Of a stretch of DNA of 64,000 bases, positions 27,375 to 48,098 are shown piece after piece. Positions within the stretch are counted from its first letter, which is position 1. Every line of letters begins with the position of its first letter. The notes under the pieces were generated by a model that saw nothing but the letters and a program-made list of their open reading frames with translations, ran no database searches and was not told the origin of the DNA. Source of the DNA: Setaria digitata. Taxonomy: Eukaryota > Nematoda > Chromadorea > Rhabditida > Setariidae. The translations under genes and the position numbers were made by a program. The DNA lies in contig RCAB01000219.1 of the NCBI GenBank assembly GCA_003640385.1, positions 1-64,000 of the forward strand. Direction: 5' to 3'.

Positions 27375-28972
27375 TTACGAATGGGTCTGATCATACCAAG
27401 TAAAAATGTTATAATAATTATACCCTGTAAGTGATCCATTACGGATCGAGAGTAGGTCCTCATCATCGGAACAATCTTCTCTATCGCTTAAATCCTTGCT
27501 TAGTGCTTTTTGCAAATCATCGATACGCTTTTCAGCACATTGCAAATCTCCGATCAGTGTTTGTCTTTCCAGTTCCATTTTCTCCCGTTCCATAGCCTTA
27601 CAAAAATCATCGTCAGAAAACTTTTCTTCATAATAATATCTGTGATGATAAAAAAGCATTCCTACCAATATTCAGAATTATGTACTGAATGTTAAAGAAA
27701 GTTGGTTGAACTGAGCTACAGTTTTCGATCTAACCGCAATCAAATCTATTTTCATAGCAAATATCTTGACTTAATTAGATTAAACTAACTGATTCCATAA
27801 CAAAAGAAGTCGGAAAGATTTAAAAAGTTGCGCGTAAACAACTCTGAAGACCTACTTTATATAGAGCTTTTGGTAAGGTAAATCTTCGCAATTTTTACGC
27901 CTAACATATGACAGCTCTACTTTTCCGAAGGTAATGCTTACCAACTGCTTGCATTTATGTACGAGATCCATTTCTCTCTTACGTAAATCTTCCAACTGCT
28001 CCTGTAGCATACTAACATCTTTGCGTATTTTACGGTTTATGTTAAGATCCCTTTCACGTAAGTTATTCAGTTCTTGAATCTGATCCTTCAATGATTCCAC
28101 CTCGTCACTTGCTTTTACCATCAAAGCCTGCAAAATTACCTTATAATTAGTGCAAAATTACCTTATAATTAGAAGTCATTGTTTCAATATATTCAAATAA
28201 ATAAGTTTTAGTATACAAAGTGAGAGAATTTCCAAATTTTCGGCCTATATGATCTGTCGTATAGTTGTTTCCTCACCTCAAGCCTAAGTTTCTGAGAAAT
28301 TTCCAGTTCCAGTTTCGTCTCCAGATCACGTATTTTCTGCTCCGCCAGTAATAATTTATGCTTCTCAACCGAATGTTGCTGGTGATATTCTAGAGCTGAT
28401 GAAACATCGTTTAGCTGTTCACGCAATTTTTCTTTGTCTTTCTCCATGTCAGCCATCTAAAAACTCATTTTTTATAATGAAAACTTCCTGAAAATAACAT
28501 ACTCTTTGCAAAAACAAAATGGTCTATAGAAATTAGCTCAACTACTGACCACTTAAATAACGAGAAACATTCCATCACGGAATCAATTACCGCTGAATAC
28601 CAATTGAAAAAATAATCAGTTACTGGACAAAAAATGAACAATTTCACAAATATGAAATAATTTGCGAACCTGTTCAAACTGGTCAGCAATTTTTATCGAG
28701 TCAACTGCACTTTGTTGCACCGCTGCCTTATATTTTTTAAGCAGACTCCGCACCTGCTCATCTTGTTCTTCAACCAAAGCTAATGCACTACTTTTCTCTT
28801 TAAAAAGTACCAGCGCACGGTCTTCCGCTGAATTTTTTGCCGTCAAGGCAGCTTCCAACTGCAGTATGAAAATTATATTGATAAAATAAAGTACAAATTC
28901 CAACTAGTTAACACTGATGAGAATAGCGCTCTTTTACAGAGAGAGAAGTCACAACATAATTTATAGAGAACA

Positions 28973-29040
<68 letters not shown>

Positions 29041-32000
29041 GCAAACAAACAAGAGAAAAGAAAAAACTAAAACGAAAAATTTTCCTTACCTGAGCTCTAA
29101 CTTCAGCAAGTTCGCTTTCCAAAGAATGACGTCCTCTAAGCGCACTTAACTTTGCAGCTTCAGCATCCATTAACTGCTCTTGTAATTGACAAATCATCGA
29201 CTGATTCAAAGAATTTTCTCGTTCACGAGCCAAAACTCGTTGCGTATCGCGTAAGAGAGCTAAAGCTTTTCTCAGATCGCGCTTATAGTGACCGGAGGAT
29301 GTTTCGAAGCTGAAAATAGATGAAATATAGAGAGAAAAAAAAAAAAACAACTGAAAGATTCTACAATATAATTAAATGTAAAATATGGTTAAAAATGATA
29401 AAAAATGTAATTTACCTAATACTATAGTTATCAATGTCACGTGCGCGACCCTCCAGCATACGATTCTGTTTCACAAGTGAAGAATTCGTATCCTGCAAAT
29501 CCGCCAGCTGCTCCTCAAAAGCTCGAACCTGAAGGAAGGAGGATTGAGGGGGCGTTCTTCCCTCAAAAATCGACTATTAGATTAGTAAAAATAAGAGCAA
29601 AAAAATACTCGTCTTTGATACTGCGATCTAAGCTCATCAATTTCGTTATCCTTAGCTTCCAAATCTCGCAAACGTTCTGTACGACTTCGCTCCGCTGCCA
29701 TTTCCAACCTCGTTACTGTTTGTTCTAACTGTTTCATTTTGTCCGTTAATTCATTGAGCTCTTCTTCCTTCAAGAAGGAAAAACAATAATGTTGATGCAC
29801 ATAAAAAAACAAAAAAGTTAACAGTTTCTGGATATCTTACCTGCTCAGCACATTTCATTTCCAAAATATGTTTTGTCTTATGCAATGAGCTAAATTCACT
29901 TTCTACCGAACCTTCCTTAACCTCGCCTAGTTCTTCCAGTTCTTTTCGCAGCTTTGCTACACTCTGGCGCAGTTCACCATTTTCGGCCTTCATATTCTGA
30001 AAATGACTGGAAATGAAAATGGAAGTAAATTACACTATAAACTTTTCAAGCCTAAAAGAATTTTACCATAAGCCTGAAATTACAGAGTAAGGGGGAAGGG
30101 GTTAGCTAAGAAGAAGATTGGGGAGTTAAAAAAAAGTCTGAAAATAAACTGATATCCTCCGATAAAAATTTTTGATTTGTAAAACTGAAATTCATCACAG
30201 TACAAAAAATAATTTTTATCAAATCCCTTTGGATATGCTACATGTCGATACCTGCAATTCCATGAATCGCCTTTCACTATTAATAACAGCTTCTTCTCGT
30301 TCGCGCTCAGCTTTAATCCGCTCCTTTCTCTCCTTTTCATTATTGTCTTTTATAGTTTTCAAATCCGTGCCAAAACTGAAAAACACGAAAAAAAATCCGC
30401 ATTAATCACAGGAAAAAACAGACTCTTCATAAAAAACCAAAGACACCCAAACCATTTATCCAAGGGTATATCATAGACATACTTCTTATATTTCTTCTCC
30501 AAAACATCATTCTTTGCTCTCAAATCTCTCAGTTCATTTTCAACATCTTTCAGCTGTTGCATCGCTTTTTGAGCTCTCAAACGCTGCACTGAATCGCTTT
30601 CTCTCAAGGCCGCAACTTCTTTCTGCAGTTCTACTGTCTGAAAAAAAAAGGAACATTTACAACTTCTACGTTGTTCGAAATTAAAACAATATCTATAGAA
30701 AAAAAATACGTGAAACGGCTTTGCATGATATAAGATATCAACCAAAAAAAAAGAACAAAACACCAAAGAAATGACCTTAGCATCCATGTGTACACTTTGA
30801 TCAAGACGCGAATGAGATGAACACGATGAAGAGATACGTGAATCATCTTTCGAATCTAAAATTACGAATTTTGGGATTAAAGTTCTCAAGAAAGAGATCT
30901 CTTCTACTTTCACTAGAAGTGGAAAGTGTATGACTCACCATGAAAACGTTGTTGTAGAACTAACACTTGCTTTTCAGTTTGAAGTCGATGTTCCACTTCT
31001 CGTTCCAGGGCATCATTCATAGACTGTGCATTTCCACGCTCAACAGCTAGCATCTGCTCTAATTCGAGAACACGCGCTTCTAGGCGGTTCTTAGCTATAC
31101 GAAATTCTTGCATTTTGTTTTCTTTTTCATCCAGTTTCTGTTCCCATTCACGATTTTCACGATCATTTCTTAAAATCAGAAGCTTTCCAAAGCAATAACA
31201 TCCCAATTCTCACTACCAACAAAAAAAAATGAGAAACAGTAGACATATACAAGACCTCGTTGCTGCCAGAAGTGGTGAGACACGGATATAAAGACGCCAC
31301 CACGGCCATTCATGGACTTTTGCGTAGGCACGACCGTTCCGTTGTATGCAACGTATCGCAATTTCCTGTACACGCCGTTTAGCTAACCATTTTGCAGCTA
31401 GATATTTCCGACAGATTTGTTGGAAATGTTCAATGACACCATTTAAACAAAGTTCACGACGTTCTTCCAATTCATCCAGCAAATCACTGCGCAGGAGAAC
31501 CTAGTATACATGCTAATTTATTTACTAGTATAAAGTAAAAGTTTGATGCCTTTACTAACAATAAGTAAAGTCTTCTATTAATGGATAAAATGTCACCAAT
31601 CTTTGATACCTGACTTAAGCCCAAACGATACCGATGAGGAAATGCACCCGAATCTTCCAGTATTTTACCAGAAATAGTTCGATCATCCATGTATTCTATT
31701 GAAGTATTCTGCTCTTTCAACAAACACTGGAAACGACATCGAAAATATTTGTAAGGGATTTGTTCAGGAAAACCTGAAAATAAGAAGTAAAATTCAATTC
31801 GAGGGACTCCTACAACAAATATAAGTCGTTTCGCTTTCAGACTTATTTTTTAATTGGACCTTGAAAAGCTTTCTGCAAAAGCCTGAGATTTACAGATATC
31901 AAAGCGGAGAATATGAGGAAAACAACAAAAGGTTCCGAAATAATAATCAATTGAAATATCCAGTGGTGATACAATATTGCAAGAAAAGAAGAAAAGATAT

Positions 32001-35000
32001 ACCTTGACTAGCAGCACGAGCTGAATTCACTAAAGAGAGATGACGTAGCTGATTTCGAACATACTGTATATTCAAGAGTTCATCAGGTCTCATATGTAAG
32101 TCAATGGCAGATAATGGTCGGATACAGTGAACAAAATGAAGACCGGCAGTTCTTTTAATATATGATGTTATATAGTCCTATAATCCATTTAAATTACACT
32201 TTCTGTCACAAGTGTGAAGTAATTTAGATTGCCGACTCCGCACAGACTTTCCTCAATTAGGCGGTTAATAAAAAATGAATGACTATAAAGAAGAGCTAGA
32301 AACAAATTAAAACTCTAAAAGCCGTTATAAAAAAGTTGGATCTTTTTTGAAGTTAGTAGATGTAGAAAAAATACGGAAATTACCAGCTGAAAGCAAAAGT
32401 CAGCAAAAAATCCGGAAATCACACGCACACCAGCCGCATCAAGTTTGATTGTTTGTGTTGCTTTCCGCATTTTCAATGTTGCATTGTCTGCTACAGGATT
32501 AGTAACTGGTGAAAACATGCTTCCAATGATTAAACTGAATGAGGGTCTCAATATATATGAATACATCCAATGAGTAAAGTGAAGCAAAAATGAATGAAGG
32601 ATCCTCTTGTTTCGCAATTTTTATCAATAGAAATGATTATAGATTATAAAAGTCTTTTGGAATTAGGCAAAATGTTGTTCAGCTTATGGCGATTAGTTAC
32701 TATCTAGACACAGCAGAATAATACAACTACCATTGCAAATAATCACTTTCACTTGCAAAGATAAGATACTTTGATCTTCCTTGAAAAATGGAATCTCTCA
32801 CTTACTACATTTCAATAACAAGATATGACTCATATCCGAAATCTTAGTTCGCATATTCAGACAAGTGCTTACTTGTTGGAGCTGCATAATAAAGAAGTTA
32901 GCGAAGAATCGGTATAACCAGACTGGGCAGCTTTTATCCAGCCTTGTACACTATACGTAACACAACTGCTACCAAGGCCATGCCGCAGTACAAACGTTAA
33001 TGGATTTGTGCCTCGTCGAATCAAGTCTAAAAGGACCAAAAAAGTCATCGCTTACTCGCCTTTAATGTCATAAAAACGAAACTTACGAGAATCGGCCAGA
33101 TGCACAAAAATTCGTTCCAAAAAAGAGTCGTCTGTTGCTGCAGGAAACAATACCTCTTCATCCAAAATACACATTAAACCGCGTTTTTCCGTGCTTCTCA
33201 ATTCAATATCAACACAGTTCGACTGAAATAATGCATCTGTAATCAGTTCAATATAACTATCAGTTATATTGTAAATATGGATGTTAAACATAAAATGGTA
33301 GAATATTACAAGAGATGGTCTAATGGCCGGTTCTTCACCTTCTTTGAAGAAGAATGTGCAATTATGACCTACAACACTATCTTATACTTAATTACCGGTG
33401 TATAGTGAATACTTACAACCAAAATTCACCAACTGCTGCACCAAAAACAGAAATCAATTCCCCCCCTATTTAACGCTATAAGTATAACAAATCACCAATT
33501 GTTGTCTTTGATCAATTAACCGACAAATTTCATGGGGAGAACTTTGGGTCTGTTCAACATCGGCTTCCACCTGTTCTCGTTTATACATTTCCAAAGGTTC
33601 ATTGAAATAAACATCATGATAAAGCTCCGCAAATCGTTCACTTACATAATTATATAACAAATCATTGAGACCACGAGGATGAGTCTCATCCTGAAAAAAA
33701 AAAAAGACAAGAATAAAACAAGATGAAATGATTTTATAAAAACAAAAATCAAAACAATTTTCAAACTTGAAAGTATAAATGAAACAGAATATTTCGCCGT
33801 GATACAAATACTTCATGCTTATTTTGAATCACAAGTGAAAATTTCGCTGTACCGGACTGAATGATCCAAATTCGCTTCCTGGATAATCAACGATAGTTAT
33901 GGTGGATGATGATGTTGAACCACCCTCTCCTAAACGACGATTCAATAAACGGACAACTGCGTTGAACAATTCATTATATAAACAAGCTATAAATCGATTT
34001 AACGCTTCTTGTCCAGTTTGATCACGCGTCGACAGCGCAAACCGGCTAAAAAGAAATCAAAATGTTCAGATCTAGATTTAGTTCATCTAACAGCTAAAAA
34101 AATTCCCTCAGAAATCAAAAATAGCGTTATTTCTTGTTGGTTCTTTACTTCTCTTCTTTTATGCGTAACTTTAAAATGCTGCATTTTGTATAAAGCTTCC
34201 ATGTTTACCAATTCATCCCAACTGAACACATTTTTATATTACGCATAAGTCTTATTCAGCAATTAACTCCAACGGAGGTAGTGAATCTTGAGGGTTTTAT
34301 CTAATTGCACGGCGAAATAGATGCACAAATTCATTTGCAATACCTAACAGGATTATTTGACACAGCGTGTGAAAGATTTTTTCGAAAAACAGCTGAAGTG
34401 AGCTGTTCCATTTCCAGTCCTAGTAGAGAAGCAGCTTGCTGAGCGTGCTGTATGCGTATAAATTGAGATCTCTGTGCATCACTTTGGGTAGCTTCAGCAA
34501 AAATCAAATGTAGGACTGCTGCAAGGATAGATATGATCGCAGACTTCTCCTTTTCGGTAAAGCCCAGTTTCGTGAAGCAGTCTAATAGTTTTAACCAGCC
34601 CTAGAAAAAAAAAAGAAAAAAAGGATATAAATGATTCTCCAGATTTCTGTGGGGACAAATGTAATATGTCGAACCAATAACAGTGGCCAACTATTTCAAG
34701 AGATAATCAGCACTTAAAACGAACCTAACAGATTAGTAACAAACAGAAGTACGGTGAAGAAAACGGAATCAAGCATAAAAAAATGGGGTTTAAAATACTT
34801 CTCGATAATCAACAACTGAATTTTCGTTTTTCTTTTTGAATACTGCCACCAGTTCTGGATCAGCCCCTTGTAAAAAATAATGTATGACATGAAATACTCT
34901 GCCATCAGTCACGCAATTATTAACACGGGTTTTTTCTAATAAAAAAGTCTGGATGAAAGCATTCCTGAAAATATGCTAATATTTTGCAAAGACAGCTTGA

Positions 35001-38000
35001 CATTGTACCCTGTCAAAAGAAAATAAATTTTCCACCAGTGTGACGAAAAGTAAACAATCCTAAATAAAACATTCAAACATTCATATATGACACAATCTAT
35101 GATTCTATCTTTACTATATAATCAGGCGGAATCATCTAAGCCTTCTCTGAACCTACAGCACAGAACGATGCAATGTAACAGGACACAACAGCAAACATTC
35201 TTCAAAAAATAGCTGATGCGATATCCTACATAAGACAGTTTATCAAGAAATTTTAAAGAAGTTGAGTAAGTGAAGTAAAATTACCTTAATGACGCGATAG
35301 TATCAAATGAAAGTGAAAAAGTCATTAAAAATCGTGTTGAATTTACATTACTTTTCGTGCTACAATTACCAAACGATTCCAGAACAAACAGAGCTGACGA
35401 TATTGTATCATCTGAAACAGGTCATGTGAAAACTAGTCTTATGATCTGAATAATGATAATATTAAGTCGCCACAGCAGACATAAATTTTCGAATCCAGCA
35501 CCAAAGTTCATATTACTTGGCTTTCAGTTCCTACCTTTCTACCTTCTTTGTTTCGGCTATGCAATTCTATATTTCAATAAAGCAGTTGCAAAAGCTACCA
35601 GCCTCTGCTCCACATTTGTCTTAATCTTTTTTAAAATGAAGCACAAAAAAAAAAAAAAAAAAAAATAGAATCGACTACCGATATCAAAACTTACATGACA
35701 AAGCTTTAGTCCAACCAGCTACTTCGCAAAAATAACGACATAAATTTCGCATTTGCATCGTTTTTCCACTGCCAGATGTTCCGGACAAAATAATACACTG
35801 GTTCCTTCCAGACATTTGTAAGGCCCTTCAAAGATGTTTTCACTAAATACGATATAAAGAGAAAACAATGTTACTATATAAGTAGTTTCCTCGTAATTAA
35901 AAAATCATGGGAGTTCTCACCTGTAAGCCTGCTGCGCAGAAGAGTATATATGTGGTGGAATTTGCTGCCGCCTACAACCTTTAAAAAGAGAAACTGTTGT
36001 TGCTGTTTTTGGGCTTTCACTTGCTAAACATATCATATTCCGTGGACCAGCATACGTGTAAAATAAGTTACTGCCATAACGTTGACGTAACACGTGTAAC
36101 ACACTCGTTTCGTTAATATAGCGCAAACTAGAACAGAAAGAATTGAAAGATTTTTTTTTTTTTGCAGCGATAACTTTCCTTACTAAAATATTTACTTGCT
36201 CAATTAATTTTCAAAATTTCCGAAAAGAGAGGAAAGGCAAAAACCTGATAAGATCTCTGACACGATCTAGGCTTGATGGATTTGCCTTGTCAATATCCGT
36301 CACATCGACATCCATTTCCAAATCGATTACTTTTATTCTCATCCTTCCATCTGGTAAAGTTTCCAATAAACGCGCTAGTGTAAATCCATTTTTATGAATT
36401 AACCAACAGCGTTCCTCTTCCGGCGTGTCCTAACCATAAAGTTCTTTAACACTTGGACATTTTTCATTTTCTCTTTTCACAATTTTTTGGTCAAAATTTC
36501 AGCTAAAATAATTTACCATAACAGCTTGATATTTCGGGGTTGCTGGAAGCATGAGTGAATCACCGGCAGCAGAACGATCCATTTCATTACGATCACACAA
36601 TTCAGCCAATTCCGGTGCAGCTCTTACCGTCAGCTCAACAGTTGGCCCACAATGCTACAAGATTGTTTACCAGTAAACTGTAATCAGCATTATTTGAAAT
36701 TCCTGAATTGTGCATTTTCAATGAAAATCAACGCTAAATATCTTTGAACTATTATTTCATTATAATGTTTCATCATTTAGTGACCTGAGCATGAAAATGA
36801 CCGGACGTAAAGATACACGTATATATAATCTGAAAAGTGTTGATCATATATACATATCGCTTTTTCAAAAAGAAACAACTACGACTGAGATTTTCAAAAT
36901 TGCTCAATTCTAACTTATAAAACTGATTAAAAGAGCAATAAAATTTAAAAAAAAAAAAAACTTCAGGAAGTAATATAAATTCACCGGGCAAAGGAGATAA
37001 GCTAGAATCCAATCAGGAAAGTTAGTATGAAAATGTGGTAATGACGACTGTAATCTTTATGATCGTTATTACATATAATATAGTAACTTCCTTTGTTAAG
37101 TAATGTGAGTTAAAAAACAAAAAAGAATTGTCAACAAAGGAAAAGCGCAATGCTTGAAATATTAGAGCAGAAGGCAGGATGACAGAAGACAGAGTACAGC
37201 AAATAATCTTAGCTTTAACTGCTTCAATAGGTTTCCCTTTATTCTAATTAGACTGTGCAAATGTACAGATTTGCTTATATCGATGGTATTCTGCAGAAAT
37301 ATATTAAAAAATGAAACTCAGTACATTTTAAATTTTAATGCATCTATTCTTAAATAATTATGGGCTCGCCAAAAGAAATAATTGGATGAAATAATTCCTG
37401 CTTTCTTCTTATCGAATTTCAGGATCAAATTCAAATGCGTATAAGTATTACTAAAAAGGACTATTCCTAACACACCAGCTGATTAAATTTACAAAGTTAA
37501 AAACAATACAGCAATCGTGACAGCAAAAAAAGAAAAGAACAAAAACCTCCATAAGTTTCGATAAATCGCTTCGACTTAACACATCGATTGAAGTGCCATT
37601 AATGCGCAACAACTGATCACCTGGTAGTAATCCATACCGAATATCGTTCGGTCGAGGTGGACCATCTCGAAACTTCACTGGTTCCACGAAAGCGACAGCG
37701 TGCAATTTTCCTTGTTTGTCAGGAATCTGCGTACGTCGAACGTTGAAACCAAAGTCACCTGAAGAAAAAAAAAAACCAATTTCAAAAATCTTCAAGTTAA
37801 AATGAACGGACAGTACTTTTTATCCCATGAATTAACTTTCTCGAAAAATTTCTATAAAAATCTTCATCCAAATTATAATATTAAAATCACATTTACCAGA
37901 AATATTTCTATGCAATGTCACAGTCCTAATATTGACCTGTACTGGTGCCAATGCTGGAAGCGATAACTTTGGCAAATTCTGAAAACTTTCACAGTGAATT

Positions 38001-38163
38001 TGGGAATTAGCAAACATTCCCCTGCTACATTTCCAGAAGATTTATAACTAAAAAGCACACAAGAATAAATTAAATCAATTAATTCCAATATCAAAAATAT
38101 TTAAAATACCTTGAGAGCATGAAATGAGGAAGGGGAGGAAATGGCGACAATAGCATCAGCCAT
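27375..38163 (-). CDS. MYO18: Class XVIII unconventional myosin with PDZ domain
   Basis: Minus strand, about 30 phase-consistent exons, 1661 residues. Junction coordinates 5' to 3': 38163-38110, 37978-37897, 37758-37547, 36654-36517, 36429-36245, 36127-35921, 35825-35695, 35411-35285, 34964-34799, 34600-34344, 34045-33853, 33690-33496, 33222-33087, 33026-32873, 32534-32384, 32177-32003, 31773-31610, 31500-31256, 31168-30939, 30855-30776, 30637-30483, 30375-30252, 29996-29841, 29767-29609, 29528-29416, 29309-29090, 28858-28670, 28456-28277, 28127-27942, 27596-27375. Domains: PDZ (~45-135, loop DFGFNVRR), motor (~200-900), IQ-like neck with the class hallmark EWPWWRLY (~975), then a long coiled coil to the C-terminus. 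The ATP site is degenerate (P-loop GTSGSGKT). In animals MYO18 joins non-muscle myosin II filaments and Golgi/actin structures as a structural partner. Starts of the last two exons are the least certain. Confidence 0.93.
28128..28172 (-). repeat. Tandem duplication at a 3' splice site
   Basis: In the myosin intron before the exon 28127-27942, a 22-base unit is duplicated in tandem. On the minus strand the copy next to the exon ends in TTTTGCAG and is the acceptor; the upstream copy ends in TTTTGCAC, so its AG is lost. Confidence 0.8.
28977..29036. repeat. CA/TG dinucleotide repeat in a myosin intron
   Basis: About 29 uninterrupted CA units (TG on the transcribed strand of the myosin), ending in CACGCACGCA. 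It starts about 55 bases downstream of a 5' splice site (exon end 29090) within the intron 29089-28859. Confidence 0.95.
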
Positions 38164-39031
38164 ACTGCCTGAACAGTTCCTCCCGCTGTTGTAGAATGTA
38201 GAGAATGGTTTCGTTTAAAAAAATGATTTTTTATATGGTCCTTTCTTTTTTTTTTTTGTTCCTCCTGTCGTTGACCATTAAAAAAAAAAATTAAAAATTA
38301 AAAATTTGCAAATTTCGATTTTTCAGAGCGCAAAAAACGAAAAACAAAAAAATGCTGACATTCCTAGTTACCAATAATTAAATATCACTAATCTTTACCA
38401 TTATATCTTGAAGTTTACACAAAAATTCAACCCATTTCTTATGCCTCAATAATTTTGAATTTTATAAAATTAAGAAGTTAAAAATTCAATCAATTTTCTC
38501 ACATTTATATATTGAAACTTAAAAACATTACTACACATCAAATTCGGCTCCGCAAATTCTACCAATCAATTCTATCACCATCCCCCCTCATCACCCCCCC
38601 CCCCTCCCCCCTCCCCCCATCTGCTACCCTCAATCTGTTCATCATAACATTCTTCAACGGCATAGTGACACGCGACCACCTGTTTACAGTTCAGTATGCA
38701 ATCGTCGATGGTGGATGATTTTAATTTGTGCAATTGAAGAAGTTTTATTAAGATTATCAGTTTAATTACGAATATCAGATGCTTGTTTGTTATCGTATTT
38801 AACTCGCAAATAAATTACTTTTTCACTGTCTGTTTTTCTTTTTGGTTTTATTCGATAATTTTTTTTTTTTTTTGTCAGTTTATAACCTTCTGAATTTATC
38901 ATCTTCAAAATTTTTCATTGGAAATTTAATCAAATGATCATTATTAATTGAGTTTAATCGATCGAAATACAAATTTTTAAGATGTCACTGTGTAATCTGA
39001 AAAGAAAAGTGAGAACGCAAACGTATTGCAG
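38164..39031. promoter_or_regulatory. Shared divergent promoter region of myosin XVIII and uso-1
   Basis: The two start codons face away from each other 868 bases apart, so both promoters must lie here or in 5' UTR introns. The myosin ATG is preceded on the minus strand by CTGTTCAG and five bases; the uso-1 ATG directly follows TATTGCAG. Both look like spliced-leader acceptors. A pure-pyrimidine C-rich tract at 38582-38618 is the only conspicuous composition feature. No TATA box or initiator can be singled out in the AT-rich background. Confidence 0.5.
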
Positions 39032-45850
<6,819 letters not shown>

Positions 45851-48098
45851 TATTATACGTTTTATAGATCTGCACTTTGTAGGGAAAGTTTTCGGAAAAT
45901 GAATTAATTTATTGTGGCAAATATTTTCTTTATTTTTATGGATTTATTTGTCTACATTCCACACATAACCATAATTAACTAATGGCAGTCTACGTAGCGG
46001 AAGGCCTGATTCTTTTGATATGTACTGCAGATAGTCTCGGGTTTTTGGTCAGCTTTTTCTATTTACGTTTCATAATTTCCTAGTTCTTATCACTTCCTGT
46101 TATCTTCTGTTCCTTAAGTAGAAGAGTTTAGGAATATCATTACTTTCATACGGTGATTGTTACTGCAGCAACTACAATTTGTTTTTGTTCCTGTTTTTCC
46201 TTTTTTTTTTTTTTTTTTCCTTTTTCTATTAAAATACTTTAAAATTTTTGTGAGGAACGGAAACCATAACATTGTGATCCCGTAAATATGGTGACCATCT
46301 TTTTATACTTCCACTGACTGCGCAGCTATACAATTCCAGCATCCATGAAAACATTTAAGAGCTTTATTACTTCAAGATTTACAGTGATACTTTTACCAGA
46401 TTTTGAATTCTGTTTCTTGTCTTCTTACAGATTGTGCTGTTCAGAAAAGTTGATTGATCTTCCACTGGGAAAATTAATTATAAGACATCGGCTAATTATT
46501 CATACCAGAAATTCCGAACTACCGGTGAACTGATAACATTCTAAAGAAACAACCCATTGCGTGATAGAGGAAGATAGAAAATATTCACACCACGATGTGT
46601 GGCTTGCTTGTTACTTTTATTTTTTATAATTAATAATTTTTCCTATTATACAGTCTTCCAATTTCCCCATAGAAGATTATTATCACTGCCTATCGGCTCC
46701 AGTTAATCTAACTTAAACTTGAAGGTATGTTCCCGGTATAAGCTTATAAGCTTAGTAAGTTCCTTCCTTTGACCTATTTCCCAAGATATGCCAGTGAGGA
46801 TAAAAAGCAGACAAAGCTTAAAGCGCTACCCAAGAGCCGCTGACAATCACTTCAAATTAGTCATTACAACGGGAATGTTACAAGGGATATCCTTAGGGTT
46901 ACTGTTCTAAAATTTTTCTGTGTTTGCTGTGGTTATAATGTACAATAAAAACTAAAACCAATGCACCATTGTTTAATCCAATTCAGGAGTTTAGTTATTT
47001 TTTTAAGTCTATGAATGGAGAAAAACGCTAACATTAATTGAAACTCCTCTCATCAATAACATATCTCGAGCAACAGCACTCACTACCCAGTCAATTAATG
47101 CATCGCTTATTAAATCACTACAGCCGACTTAACAAAGCACTTGGAACGTTTCAAATGCATGACTCCAAGATTAAAAATACCTGAAGAAGAGTGCGTCCAC
47201 CGCTTAGAGAAGGCATTTTACGAGTGGTGAAAAAGTTAAAGTGCTTTCTATAAGTTGTCAATCTTCAAAAAAAACAAAGAAAAAAAAATACCATGTACGT
47301 GTCTTCCGCGAAAATTTGAACTAAAGTGGGAATTATTTTTACACCTTACAGGAATTATTTGACTCAGCGCTTCAGATGGCAATTCGTTTGCGGGTTTTTT
47401 CCACACTTTAGAAATTTTTGCGATTACAGTACAGATCAATTTCTCTTTTATTCCTTTTTTCTCTTGAATTTTATCCGCATGGAATACCGTGAACTAATAT
47501 TTTACAATGTATTAGCAGTAGGAGCATACTAAGGAAAAGTGGAGGGAAGGAAAAAGAAAGTACAGGACTATTTTCCTCTCCCCTCCATCCAGATTTCCTT
47601 TTTTTCTCAACTATTCTTAAAAAAACCGTTTTCAAACTTTTTATAAAACAAAGACATTTACTTGAAATATTGAAACTAATTGCATGTCCAACTACAGCTG
47701 CAGACTATCATAGACTGGTGACGAGTCCACCTCAAAGGGTCCTCACTTTGTCGAACATTACTATATCATCTTCAATCGTAATCTCTTTGAGTCCGCTGGT
47801 TTTAGGACTTCTCATCTGAAATGTTTTTTCTTTTTTAATGTGAACAACACAAATTAACATAAACTGCTAGTGTCGTTATTCTGATAGTAGCAGCCAGCTA
47901 GGTTTATAGTGAATCAAGTTAAGCAGATAATGAGGTCCTATTTATCCAAAATTAAAACTAAAACAATTGAAAGTACTTCGTTTTGCTTAGTCCTAGTCCA
48001 AGCCTTTTTCACTCCAAAAAAAAAAAATACTGTCGGAAATATAACGGAAACAGTTCTACTCCCAAAACCAGTTTCAAAAAATATGTATATAGTACGAA
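45851..48098. other. Intergenic between convergent uso-1 and the unassigned gene
   Basis: About 2.2 kb without supported exons on either strand. It contains short poly-T runs (e.g. 46201-46218) and the two 3' UTRs. The frames at 46345, 47326 and 47909 have no domains or splice partners. Confidence 0.6.

Noticed and set aside
27597..27660. Earlier start of the last myosin exon (YYYEEKFSDDDF)
   Set aside because: The in-frame acceptor would need two carried bases, but the preceding exon ends in phase 0; the acceptor TTTTTGTAAG at 27597 fits.
33405..33435. Possible microexon in the myosin motor (minus strand, LVNFG before a GTAAGT donor)
   Set aside because: Its 16-nt length breaks phase with the next exon, while direct joining of the flanking exons is in frame.
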